NCBI GenBank assembly: GCA_021792365.1
Contig: JAJYUT010000001.1
Span: 1,014,033-1,078,032, forward strand
Source: Pseudomonadota bacterium
GTDB lineage: Bacteria; Pseudomonadota; Alphaproteobacteria; Dongiales; Dongiaceae
Direction: 5' to 3'
DNA: 64,000 nucleotides
Under the pieces are notes generated by a model. The model had not been told where the DNA came from, ran no database searches, and saw nothing but the letters and a program-made list of their open reading frames with translations. Position numbers and translations under genes: made by a program. Shown here piece after piece: positions 16,823 through 24,614 of the stretch. Every line of letters starts with the position of its first letter. Position 1 is the stretch's first letter.

Positions 16823-17125
16823 TCGTTTCCATTGTCAGTGCTGTGAACCCCGTGCCGTGAGCCGCGCGTTCGGCTGGCTGCTCGGAAATGCACAACAAGA
16901 CGGATCGAAATGCAACCCAGGTAAAAGTGGTGGCGGAGATTGGGGCACGGCACGGGTGTCCGCGTCACCGGCACGAAAATGCGGAGCGGTCGCCACGTGA
17001 CGGCCGTTTATTCTTGGCCGGGCTCGTCCGATCACGCTAAAAAGGCATCCGACGGGCGTTCCGGAGCCTGGAGCCAGTGCTCCAAGCTATTGGGCCGGTT
17101 ACAAAAACCCGATTCGAGGGGGCGT
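16823..17125. other. divergent spacer upstream of the antiporter operon
   Basis: Roughly 300 bases without a recognisable gene separate the winged-helix operon from the Mrp-type operon. It contains one plausible sigma-70-type promoter for the rightward operon (annotated separately). No tRNA, riboswitch or repeat was seen. Confidence 0.4.
17014..17042 (+). promoter_or_regulatory. candidate promoter of the Mrp-type operon
   Basis: TTGGCC (17014-17019) and CTAAAA (17037-17042) are separated by 17 bases, about 85 bases upstream of the mnhE-like start. The -35 element is a fair match and the -10 element a weak match to the sigma-70 consensus. Confidence 0.3.
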
Positions 17126-17599
17126 ATGCGACTCATCGGCCTGGCGACATTCCTGTTCGCCTTCTGGCTGGCCTTGTCGGGCCACTACACCGCCTTTCTG
17201 GTCGGCGCGGGTTTGGCGAGCGCCATATTGTGCGCGATCGCGGCGCGGCGCGTGCTACCGGCCGACTCGGAAAGCCAGCCGCTTCGGCTGCTGGTCGGAA
17301 CGGTGACCTATTATCCGTGGCTGCTGTGGGAGATCGTGAAATCCGCCTGGTCCGTAACCAAAATCATCATTGATCCCAGGCTGCCGATCTCTCCCACCAT
17401 GACGCGCGTGTCGGCGAGCCAGCGCACCGCCGCCGGCATTGCGACCTATGGCAATTCCATCACCCTGACGCCGGGCACGCTGACCGTCGGCGTCGCGGGC
17501 AACCAGTTGCTCGTGCATGCGCTGACCAGGGACGGCGCGCTGGACCTCGAATCGGGGCGCATGGACCGGCGCGTCGCGCGCTTCGAGGGCACGGCCTGA
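17126..17599 (+). CDS. mnhE: cation:proton antiporter subunit E (MrpE/MnhE/MbhA family)
   Basis: A 157-residue membrane protein of the MrpE family. Two hydrophobic helices at the N-terminus (LIGLATFLFAFWLALSG and AFLVGAGLASAILCAIAA) precede the family motif YYPWLLWEIVKSAWSV and the conserved beta-rich tail GNSITLTPGTLTVGV and ALDLESGRMDRRVA. A CGAGGGGG site precedes the start. It opens a ten-gene operon and overlaps the next gene as TGATG. In Mrp complexes subunit E helps assembly and is structurally peripheral. Confidence 0.9.
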   Translation: MRLIGLATFLFAFWLALSGHYTAFLVGAGLASAILCAIAARRVLPADSESQPLRLLVGTVTYYPWLLWEIVKSAWSVTKIIIDPRLPISPTMTRVSASQRTAAGIATYGNSITLTPGTLTVGVAGNQLLVHALTRDGALDLESGRMDRRVARFEGTA

Positions 17600-17880
17600 T
17601 GTTCACCGGGGCCGCCGCAGCGCTGCTGGTCGCCCTCGCGCTCGCGATTCTGCGCGCGATCAAGGGGCCGACCGTGTTCGACCGCGCGCTTGCCGGCAAC
17701 ACCGTGGGCTCGCTCGCGATCCTGCTGCTCGCGGTGGTCGGGTTCCTGACCGGTCGGCCGGAATTCCTTGACATCGCGCTGACCTATGGGCTGCTCAACC
17801 TGATCGGCACCCTCGCGGTCCTGAAGTTCTTCCGCCATGGCGACCTCGCCTATGATCCGGAGGAGGGAAGGGAGCGCTGA
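17599..17880 (+). CDS. mnhF: cation:proton antiporter subunit F (MrpF/MbhB family)
   Basis: A 93-residue protein with three membrane helices. The family signature RAIKGPTVFDRALAGNT, followed by a helix with FLTGRPEFLDIALTYGLLN, identifies MrpF. It starts in a TGATG overlap with subunit E and ends in one with subunit G, so expression is tightly coupled. Confidence 0.9.
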   Translation: MFTGAAAALLVALALAILRAIKGPTVFDRALAGNTVGSLAILLLAVVGFLTGRPEFLDIALTYGLLNLIGTLAVLKFFRHGDLAYDPEEGRER

Positions 17881-18242
17881 TGGCGTTGCTGATCGACATC
17901 GCGAGCGGCGCACTGATCGCCGGAGGCTGCTTCTTCATCCTGGTGGGCGCCATCGGCTTGGTGCGCATGCCGGATCTCTACACCCGCGCTCACGGCACCA
18001 GCGTCATCGACACGTTGGGGGCGGGGCTCCTGATCCTCGGCCTCATGCTGCAGGCGGGCTGGACGCTGGTCACGCTCAAGCTGCTGTTCGTCCTGGCGAT
18101 CTCCTTCTTCACCCTGCCTGTCGTGGCGCATGCGCTGGCCCAGGCCGCCTTGCACGAGAATGTCGCGCCCAGGCTGGCGGAGGACCGCCGGCAGCGGGCG
18201 CTGACCGACGGCGCGCCGGTTGGAAAGGACGGAGAGCCCTAG
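17880..18242 (+). CDS. mnhG: cation:proton antiporter subunit G (MrpG/MbhC family)
   Basis: A 120-residue protein with three membrane helices and the MrpG hallmark GLVRMPDLYTRAHGTSVIDT, preceded by the glycine-rich first helix. The C-terminal tail after VAHALAQAAL is charged. It occupies the third place of the E-F-G block and sits two bases before the next start. Confidence 0.9.
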   Translation: MALLIDIASGALIAGGCFFILVGAIGLVRMPDLYTRAHGTSVIDTLGAGLLILGLMLQAGWTLVTLKLLFVLAISFFTLPVVAHALAQAALHENVAPRLAEDRRQRALTDGAPVGKDGEP

Positions 18243-18244
18243 AG

Positions 18245-18805
18245 ATGGAAGCGATCATCAACATGGCGCTGCTGACGCTCCTGGGCGTGGTGACGCTGGC
18301 GATCGTCGTTCAGCGCAGCCTGCTCAGCGTCGTGATCCTCACCTCCATCTATTCCTTCCTGATGGCGAGCGTGATGATCGTGCTGGACGCGGTCGACGTG
18401 GCGATGACCGAGGCGTCGGTCGGCGCCGCCGTATCCACCGTCCTGTTGCTCGGCGCGCTTTATCTCACCAAGTCGCGGGAAGAGACGCCACGCCGCAGCC
18501 GGGCTTTGCCCCTGCTGCTGTCGCTGGCGGTGGGCGCGATGCTGGTCTGGGGCACACTGGTGCTGCCGCCCTTCGGCACGGCCGACACGCCGATCCACCA
18601 GCATGTCGCGCCGCGCTATATCAACGACGTCATGGGTGAAGTCGGCATTCCGAACATCGTGACGGCGATCCTGGCGGATTACCGGGGGTTCGATACGCTG
18701 GGCGAGACCACCGTCATCTTCGTTGCCGGCATCGGCGTGCTGCTGCTGCTGGGCGGGCTGCGGCGGCAGGATCCGGAGGAAGGCACGCCGGAGGATCCGT
18801 CATGA
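18245..18805 (+). CDS. MbhD-MbhE-like subunit (C-terminal part of MrpA as a separate gene)
   Basis: A 186-residue membrane protein. The first half (TLAIVVQRSLLSVVILTSIY and DVAMTEASVGAAVSTVLLL) is the DUF4040/MbhD domain; the second half (ALPLLLSLAVGAMLVWGTLV, then DTLGETTVIFVAGIGVLLLL) corresponds to MbhE. In Bacillus-type Mrp systems these domains form the C-terminal end of the large MrpA subunit; here they are a free-standing gene. The conserved DETxEASVGAG-like acidic pattern DVAMTEASVGAA is present, so an ion path residue is kept. It overlaps subunit B by four bases. Confidence 0.85.
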   Translation: MEAIINMALLTLLGVVTLAIVVQRSLLSVVILTSIYSFLMASVMIVLDAVDVAMTEASVGAAVSTVLLLGALYLTKSREETPRRSRALPLLLSLAVGAMLVWGTLVLPPFGTADTPIHQHVAPRYINDVMGEVGIPNIVTAILADYRGFDTLGETTVIFVAGIGVLLLLGGLRRQDPEEGTPEDPS

Positions 18806-19218
18806 ACTCCGACGTCATCCTCAGGGTCGGCACCAAGCTGATCCTGCCCTTCATCCTGCTGTTCGCCATCTATGTGCAATTCCACGGCGAGTACGGGCCG
18901 GGTGGCGGGTTCCAGGCCGGCGTCATCGCCGCCGCCGCCGTGATCCTGGTCGCGATCACCTTCGGGCACAGCGCCGCCAAGCGGATCGCGCCGCGCGGCC
19001 TGGTGGAGCACATGGTGCCGCTGGGCGTGCTGATCTATGCCGGCACGGGCGTCGCATGCTTCTTTCTCGGCGGCAATTACCTGGATTACGGCGTGCTGGC
19101 GCACGATCCGATTCACGGTCGGCACCTGGGCATCTTCCTCGTGGAGATCGGCGTGGCGGTGACCGTCAGCGGCACGATGGTCGCCTTGTTCTACGCCTTC
19201 GTGGAGCGAGGGCGTTGA
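18802..19218 (+). CDS. mnhB: cation:proton antiporter subunit B (MrpB/MbhF family)
   Basis: A 138-residue four-helix membrane protein. Family hallmarks are LPFILLFAIYVQFHGEYGPG, the GGGFQAGVIAAAAVILVA stretch and LGIFLVEIGVAVTVSGTMV. It starts in an ATGA overlap with the preceding MbhDE-like gene and ends overlapping subunit C. Confidence 0.92.
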   Translation: MNSDVILRVGTKLILPFILLFAIYVQFHGEYGPGGGFQAGVIAAAAVILVAITFGHSAAKRIAPRGLVEHMVPLGVLIYAGTGVACFFLGGNYLDYGVLAHDPIHGRHLGIFLVEIGVAVTVSGTMVALFYAFVERGR

Positions 19219-19580
19219 TGCAGGCATTCCTCGCCTTCGCCGATCACTACAGTTACGTGATCACCATCCTGCTGATGGTGGGCGGCCTCTACATCGTGGT
19301 GTCGCGCAGCAACATGGTGAAGAAGCTGGTCGGCCTCTCGATCTTCCAGACTTCGGTCTACCTGCTCTATCTCGAGCCGGCGAAGATCGTCGGCGGCACC
19401 GCGCCGATCCTCGCTCCCGATTTCACGGTCTATTCGAATCCACTGCCGCATGTGCTGATCCTGACCGCCATCGTGGTCGGCGTCGGCACGCTGGCCCTGG
19501 GCCTCGCGCTTGTCGTTCGCATCCACGAAGCCTACGGCACGATCGACGACGACGAGATCAAGCCCCAGGACGGCGGCTGA
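19218..19580 (+). CDS. mnhC: cation:proton antiporter subunit C (MrpC/NuoK-like)
   Basis: A 120-residue NuoK-like three-helix subunit. The helices are YVITILLMVGGLYIVVS, KLVGLSIFQTSVYLLYLE and ILTAIVVGVGTLALGLALV; the buried region NPLPHVLILTAIVVGVG is the MrpC signature. A long acidic C-terminal tail (TIDDDEIKPQDGG) is cytoplasmic. Start and stop overlap the neighbours by one base. Confidence 0.92.
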   Translation: MQAFLAFADHYSYVITILLMVGGLYIVVSRSNMVKKLVGLSIFQTSVYLLYLEPAKIVGGTAPILAPDFTVYSNPLPHVLILTAIVVGVGTLALGLALVVRIHEAYGTIDDDEIKPQDGG

Positions 19581-21073
19581 TGGAGGCGCTCTGGTCGCAC
19601 CTTCCCGCCCTGCAGATCGTCATCCCCCTGCTCGGCGGTGTTCTCGTGGCGCTGGTGCGGCGCGGCTCCCTGGCATTCGCGCTCACGCTGGTAGTGAGCT
19701 GGGTCCTGCCCGTCGTCTCGGGACTCCTGCTGTATCAGGTGCTGAGCACCGGCCCGATCTCCTACGCGCTGGGCGGCTGGCCGCCGCCCTGGGGCATCGA
19801 ATACCGGGTGGACGTGCTCAACGCCTTCGTGCTGATGCTGGTCTCGGCGATCGGCGCAATCATCATGCCTTTCGCCCGGCGCAGCGTCGCGCTCGAGGTG
19901 GGAGAGCGGCGGTCGGCCTGGTTCTATTGCATGTATCTGATGTGCCTGGCCGGGCTGCTCGGCGTCGCCATTACCGGCGACGCGTTCAACGCCTTCGTGT
20001 TCCTCGAGATCTCCTCGCTCTCCACCTATGTGCTGATCGCCCTCGGGCGCGACCGGCGCGCGCTGGTCGCCGCCTTCCGCTACCTCATCATGGGCACGAT
20101 CGGTGCGACCTTCTATGTGATCGGCGTCGGCTTGCTGTATGTTCTGACCGGCAGCCTCAACATGGTGGATATCGCGCAGCGCCTGGCGGTCGCGCCGCCG
20201 GAGCAGGCGCGCGCCATGGTGGCGGCGCTCGCCTTCCTGACCGTCGGGATCAGCCTCAAGCTCGCTTTGTTTCCGCTGCATTCCTGGCTGCCCGGCGCCT
20301 ATGCCTACGCGCCGTCCTGGGCGACCGTGTTCCTGTCGGCGACCGCGACCAAGGTCGCCATCTATCTGCTGGTGCGCTTCCTGTTCTCCATCTTCGGCGG
20401 CGCGCTCGACCTGCGCAGCCTGCCGGTCGCGGAGATCCTGATCGCGCTGTCGGTCGCCGCGATGTTCATCGCCTCATTCATCGCGGTCTACCAGAGCAAC
20501 CTCAAACGGATGCTCGCCTATTCCTCGCTGGCGCAGATCGGCTACATGATGCTCGGCATCGGCATCGCCAACCAGGCCGCGCTGACCGGCGGGCTCGTCC
20601 ATCTCGTGAACCACGCGATCATGAAGGCCGCCTTGTTCATGGCGATGGGATCACTGTTCTACCGCGTCGGCACGGTCCGCCTGACGGAGATCGCCGGCAT
20701 CGGCCGCAAGATGCCGCTCACGATGGGCGCGTTCGTGGTCGCCGGCCTGGGCATCATCGGGACGCCGGGAACCGCCGGCTTCATCTCGAAATGGTATCTC
20801 GCCGTCGGCGCGCTCGATCGCGGCTGGTGGGTGCTGGTGTTCCTCCTGGTGGCAAGCTCGCTGATCTCCGTGCTCTATATCGGTCGCGTGATCGAGATGG
20901 CGTGGTTCCGCCCCGCTGCGGATGGGCTGGCGGAGGCCAAGGATCCGCCCCTCTCCATGTTGCTGCCGTTGCTGTTGTTGGCCGCCGCCACGATCTATTT
21001 CGGCATCGATACCAGGCTGACGGCCGGCATCGCAGGCGAGGCGGCCCAGTTCCTGCTGGGAGGCCTGCGATGA
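19580..21073 (+). CDS. mnhD: cation:proton antiporter subunit D (MrpD/NuoN-like), first pumping subunit
   Basis: A 497-residue antiporter-like subunit with about 14 membrane helices. The catalytic pair of this fold is present: a membrane glutamate in FVFLEISSLSTYV and a lysine in ATATKVAIYLLVRF, plus the HSWLPGAYAYAP loop and KRMLAYSSLAQIGYM. These indicate an intact proton channel. It is followed by two further subunits of the same fold, which is more than a standard Mrp operon contains. Overlaps the next gene by four bases. Confidence 0.9.
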   Translation: MEALWSHLPALQIVIPLLGGVLVALVRRGSLAFALTLVVSWVLPVVSGLLLYQVLSTGPISYALGGWPPPWGIEYRVDVLNAFVLMLVSAIGAIIMPFARRSVALEVGERRSAWFYCMYLMCLAGLLGVAITGDAFNAFVFLEISSLSTYVLIALGRDRRALVAAFRYLIMGTIGATFYVIGVGLLYVLTGSLNMVDIAQRLAVAPPEQARAMVAALAFLTVGISLKLALFPLHSWLPGAYAYAPSWATVFLSATATKVAIYLLVRFLFSIFGGALDLRSLPVAEILIALSVAAMFIASFIAVYQSNLKRMLAYSSLAQIGYMMLGIGIANQAALTGGLVHLVNHAIMKAALFMAMGSLFYRVGTVRLTEIAGIGRKMPLTMGAFVVAGLGIIGTPGTAGFISKWYLAVGALDRGWWVLVFLLVASSLISVLYIGRVIEMAWFRPAADGLAEAKDPPLSMLLPLLLLAAATIYFGIDTRLTAGIAGEAAQFLLGGLR

Positions 21074-22644
21074 CGGCCTTCGCCGCTTCGGACACTCTCC
21101 CGCTGCTCGCGGTGCTGGTCCCGCTTCTGGGTGCGCTGCTGATCCCGCTGTTTCACCGCGCGCCGAACCTGCGGGAGGCCGTGACGTTGCTGACGGCCGC
21201 CATCCTGCTCGTCATCGTGGTCCAGTTGCTGCCGCCGGTCATGGACGGCGCGCGTCCGGGCGCGATGCTGATCGAGGCGGCGCCGGGCCTTTCCATCGCG
21301 CTCAGGGTCGAGCCGCTGGGCATGCTGTTCGCGCTCGTCGCATCGGTGCTGTGGATCGTGAACTCGATCTATTCCATCGGCTACATGCGCGCCCACGACG
21401 AGCCGCGCCAGACCAGCTTCTATGTCTGCTTCGCGATCGCCCTCGGCAGCACCATGGGCATCGCCTTCGCCGACAATCTCTTCACCCTGTTCCTGTTCTA
21501 CGAGGCGCTCACCCTCTGCACTTTCCCGCTGGTCACGCACAAGCAGAGCCCGGAGGCGATGCGCGCCGGCCGGCTCTACCTGCTGCTGCTGCTCGGCACC
21601 TCGATGCTGCTGCTGCTGCCGGCGATCATCGGAACCTGGGTCCTCGCCGGCACGACCACCTTCACGCCCGGCGGCATCCTGGCCGGCAAGGCGAGCCCGC
21701 TGGCGATCGGCTTCCTGCTCGCGCTCTATGCCTTCGGCATCGGCAAGGCGGCGCTGATGCCTGTGCATTTCTGGCTGCCGGCGGCAATGGTGGCGCCGAC
21801 GCCGGTCAGCGCCCTGCTGCACGCGGTCGCTGTGGTGAAGGCTGGGGTCTTCTCCGTGGTGAAGGTCATCGTCTACGTCTTCGGGCTGGAGACGCTGACG
21901 CTCAGCGGCGGTAACGAATGGCTGATCTATGTCGGCTGTGCCAGCCTGCTGCTGGCCTCCCTGATCGCGCTGACGCGCGACAATCTCAAGGCGCGGCTCG
22001 CCTTCTCGACCGTCAGCCAGCTCGCCTATGTCGTGGTCGGCGCGGCGCTGGCCGGGCCGGCGGGCGTGATCGGCAGCGGGCTTCAGATCGCGACCCATGC
22101 CGCGGGCAAGATCACCTTGTTCTTTTGCGCCGGGGCAATCTATGTCGCCAGCCATAAGACCGAGGTTTCCGAAATGGCGGGACTCGGCCGCAAGATGCCG
22201 ATCACCATGATCGCCTTCCTGATCGGCTCGCTCAGCATTATCGGGCTGCCACCCTTCGGCGGCATGTGGAGCAAATGGGCGCTGGCGATGGGGGCGCTCG
22301 ATGCCGGGTATGCAACGGTCGTCGCCGTGCTGATGATCAGCTCGCTGCTGAGCGTCGCCTACCTGCTGCCCGTCGTGGCGCGCGCCTTCTTCCTGCCGCC
22401 GCCCGCCGAGCCGGAGGCGCACGGCGAGCTTGGCGAGCACGGCATGCACCAGGGCGCACACTCGGGCGAACACTCGGGCGAACACTCTGGCGAACATGCG
22501 GCCGCCGCCGCGAAGTCCGGCCTGCAGGAGGCGCCGGTGGCCTGCCTGATCGCGCTCTGCGCCACCGCCCTGTTGTGCCTGGTCCTGTTCTTCCAGGCGG
22601 ACCGGATCGAGGCCCTGCTGCAGGGCATCTTCATCGCTCCCTGA
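21070..22644 (+). CDS. antiporter-like membrane subunit (NuoL/M, MrpA N-terminal-like), second pumping subunit
   Basis: A 524-residue proton-conducting subunit. Conserved residues are the glutamate in LFLFYEALTLCTF, the lysine in AVAVVKAGVFSVVKV, the HFWLPAAMVAPTPVSALLHA loop and LKARLAFSTVSQLAY. It resembles the N-terminal module of MrpA but lacks the MbhDE-like C-terminal region, which is encoded separately at 18245-18805. Between the last helices is an unusual histidine-rich cytoplasmic or periplasmic loop with three tandem HSGE units. The start ATG overlaps the preceding stop as ATGA. Confidence 0.88.
   Translation: MTAFAASDTLPLLAVLVPLLGALLIPLFHRAPNLREAVTLLTAAILLVIVVQLLPPVMDGARPGAMLIEAAPGLSIALRVEPLGMLFALVASVLWIVNSIYSIGYMRAHDEPRQTSFYVCFAIALGSTMGIAFADNLFTLFLFYEALTLCTFPLVTHKQSPEAMRAGRLYLLLLLGTSMLLLLPAIIGTWVLAGTTTFTPGGILAGKASPLAIGFLLALYAFGIGKAALMPVHFWLPAAMVAPTPVSALLHAVAVVKAGVFSVVKVIVYVFGLETLTLSGGNEWLIYVGCASLLLASLIALTRDNLKARLAFSTVSQLAYVVVGAALAGPAGVIGSGLQIATHAAGKITLFFCAGAIYVASHKTEVSEMAGLGRKMPITMIAFLIGSLSIIGLPPFGGMWSKWALAMGALDAGYATVVAVLMISSLLSVAYLLPVVARAFFLPPPAEPEAHGELGEHGMHQGAHSGEHSGEHSGEHAAAAAKSGLQEAPVACLIALCATALLCLVLFFQADRIEALLQGIFIAP
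22459..22494 (+). repeat. three 12-bp coding repeats (HSGE units)
   Basis: Three consecutive 12-base units CACTCGGGCGAA (the third with one change) encode HSGE-HSGE-HSGE inside the loop of the second pumping subunit. Flanking residues add more histidines (GEHGMHQGAH and EHAAA), giving a likely metal- or proton-buffering loop. Confidence 0.7.
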
Positions 22645-22658
22645 CGGAGAGACGCGTC

Positions 22659-22919
22659 ATGTCGGCATCCGATCCACGAGAGAAGCGCTACTGGCTGGAT
22701 GACCCGGCCAATGTGACGCGGCTGGTGCGGGTCTTCTATGCGGTCTGCGCCGTGCTGATCGCGATCGATGTGTTCGTGCCCAAGCACGGGCCGTTCGCCA
22801 TCGAGCACTGGTTCGGCTTCTACGGCTTCTACGGCTTCATCGCGTGCGTGGCGCTGGTCCTCATTGCCAAGCAGTTGCGCAAGATCCTGATGCGGCCGGA
22901 GGACTATTATGACCGGTGA
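22659..22919 (+). CDS. small two-span membrane protein of the antiporter operon (hypothetical)
   Basis: An 86-residue protein with two predicted helices (VRVFYAVCAVLIAIDVFV and FYGFYGFIACVALVLIAKQL) and a charged N-terminus beginning MSASDPREKRYWLDDP. It ends MRPEDYYDR, overlapping the next gene by eleven bases. A spaced GGAGAG site precedes its ATG. It does not match any canonical Mrp subunit; its position between two pumping subunits suggests a structural accessory protein of this complex. Confidence 0.75.
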   Translation: MSASDPREKRYWLDDPANVTRLVRVFYAVCAVLIAIDVFVPKHGPFAIEHWFGFYGFYGFIACVALVLIAKQLRKILMRPEDYYDR

Positions 22920-24600
22920 GTTCTCCCCCGGCCTGATCCTGATCCTTGGCGCCCTTCTGGTGCCTCTGCTGCGGGGACGGCTGCGCGCGATCTATATGCT
23001 GGCTCTGCCGGTTGCCGCCTTCGCGTATCTCCTGACGTTGCCGCAAGGCGACCTGGGAATCGTCAATATTGGCGGCCTGTCGCTGAACACGCTGCGCGTC
23101 GACAAGTTGAGTTTGCTGTTCTGCTATGTGTTCCTGATCGCGACGTTGATCTGCGTCGTCTATGCCCTGCATCTGCGCGATACCGTGCAGCACGTGGCAG
23201 CGCTCATCTACGCCGGCAGCGCCATCGGTGCGATCTTCGCCGGCGATCTGGCGACCCTCTTCATCTACTGGGAAGGCATCGCGATCGCTTCCGTCTTCCT
23301 CATCTGGTCGTCGCGCACGGAGGAATCCTACCGCGCCGGCATGCGCTATCTCATCATCCAGGTGGGATCGGGCGTCCTGCTCCTTGCCGGCCTCCTCATC
23401 CACTACCGGCAGACCGGATCGCTCGCCTTCGGGGTGCTGGCGCTGGACGCGCCGGGCGGGCTGCTGATCTTCCTCGCCTTCGGCATCAAGGCCGCCTTCC
23501 CGATCCTGCATGCCTGGCTGCCCGATGCCTATCCACGCGGAACGCCAACCGGCACGGTGCTGCTCTCGGCCTTCACCACCAAGGTCGCGATCTATGCCCT
23601 GGCGCGCGGTTTCGCCGGCACGGATATCCTGATCCCCATCGGCACCGTCATGGCGGCCTTCCCGATCTTCTACGCGGTGATCGAGAACGACCTCCGGCGC
23701 GTGCTGGCGTACAGCCTCAATAACCAGCTCGGCTTCATGGTGGTCGGGATCGGGCTCGGCACCGAGCTGGCGCTCAATGGCGCGGTCGCCCACGCGTTCG
23801 CCGACATCCTGTTCAAGGGCCTGCTCTTCATGTCCATGGGCGCGGTCCTGTTCCGCGTCGGGACGGTGAAAGGCTCGGAACTGGGCGGCCTCTACAAATC
23901 CATGCCCTGGACCACCGGCTTCTGCATCGTCGGCGCGGCCTCAATCTCGGCATTTCCGCTGTTCAGCGGCTTCGTCACCAAATCGATGATCATGACGGCC
24001 GCGATGGAGGAGGGGCATTTCTGGGTCTGGATCGTGCTGCTGTTCGCCAGCGCCGGCGTGTTCCATCACGCAGGGATCAAGATTCCCTATTTCGCCTTCT
24101 TCGCCCATGATTCCGGCAAGCGCTGCCAGGAGGCGCCGCTCAACATGCTGGTGGCGATGGCGATCTCCGCGGCGCTGTGCATCGGCATCGGCTGCTTCCC
24201 AGGCCTCTTCTACGGCCTGCTGCCGTTCGAGACCGCCTACCGGCCCTACACGCTGGACCACGTGGTTGCCCAGGTGCAGTTGCTGTTCCTGTCCGCCCTG
24301 GCTTTCACCATCCTGATGCGCACCGGCATCTACCCGCCGGAGCTGCGTTCGGTGAACCTGGATGCCGAATGGCTCTATCGCCGGTTGGGGCGTTCGTTGC
24401 TGGAGGGCGCCCGCGCGGCCGGTGAGGCTGCCTGGAAGTTGCTGACGCGCGGATTCGGCCACGGCGTTTCGTTCGCGATCGCGTATGTGCGCCGCCACCA
24501 TGGGCCCGAGGGCCTGCTCGCAAGGCCGTGGCCCATCGGCACGATGGCGGTCTGGACCACCATCATGCTCGCGGCCTATCTCGTCTTCTTCTATCTGTAG
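22909..24600 (+). CDS. antiporter-like membrane subunit (NuoM/MrpD-like), third pumping subunit
   Basis: A 563-residue NuoM/MrpD-type subunit. It keeps the glutamate in LFIYWEGIAIASVF and the lysine in AFTTKVAIYALARG, the HAWLPDAYPRGTPTG loop and LRRVLAYSLNNQLGFM. The C-terminal ~130 residues extend beyond the usual fold with a soluble stretch (AEWLYRRLGRSLLEGARAAG) and a final membrane helix (IGTMAVWTTIMLAAYLVFFY). It is the last gene of the operon; the next gene is on the other strand 14 bases away. Confidence 0.88.
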   Translation: MTGEFSPGLILILGALLVPLLRGRLRAIYMLALPVAAFAYLLTLPQGDLGIVNIGGLSLNTLRVDKLSLLFCYVFLIATLICVVYALHLRDTVQHVAALIYAGSAIGAIFAGDLATLFIYWEGIAIASVFLIWSSRTEESYRAGMRYLIIQVGSGVLLLAGLLIHYRQTGSLAFGVLALDAPGGLLIFLAFGIKAAFPILHAWLPDAYPRGTPTGTVLLSAFTTKVAIYALARGFAGTDILIPIGTVMAAFPIFYAVIENDLRRVLAYSLNNQLGFMVVGIGLGTELALNGAVAHAFADILFKGLLFMSMGAVLFRVGTVKGSELGGLYKSMPWTTGFCIVGAASISAFPLFSGFVTKSMIMTAAMEEGHFWVWIVLLFASAGVFHHAGIKIPYFAFFAHDSGKRCQEAPLNMLVAMAISAALCIGIGCFPGLFYGLLPFETAYRPYTLDHVVAQVQLLFLSALAFTILMRTGIYPPELRSVNLDAEWLYRRLGRSLLEGARAAGEAAWKLLTRGFGHGVSFAIAYVRRHHGPEGLLARPWPIGTMAVWTTIMLAAYLVFFYL

Positions 24601-24614
24601 CTTCGCGCGGCCGC

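Noticed and set aside
16823..17125. tRNA or riboswitch in the antiporter leader
   Set aside because: I looked for cloverleaf-type arms and conserved riboswitch cores and saw none. The 90-base leader of methylmalonyl-CoA mutase (63199-63288) also lacks a cobalamin box.
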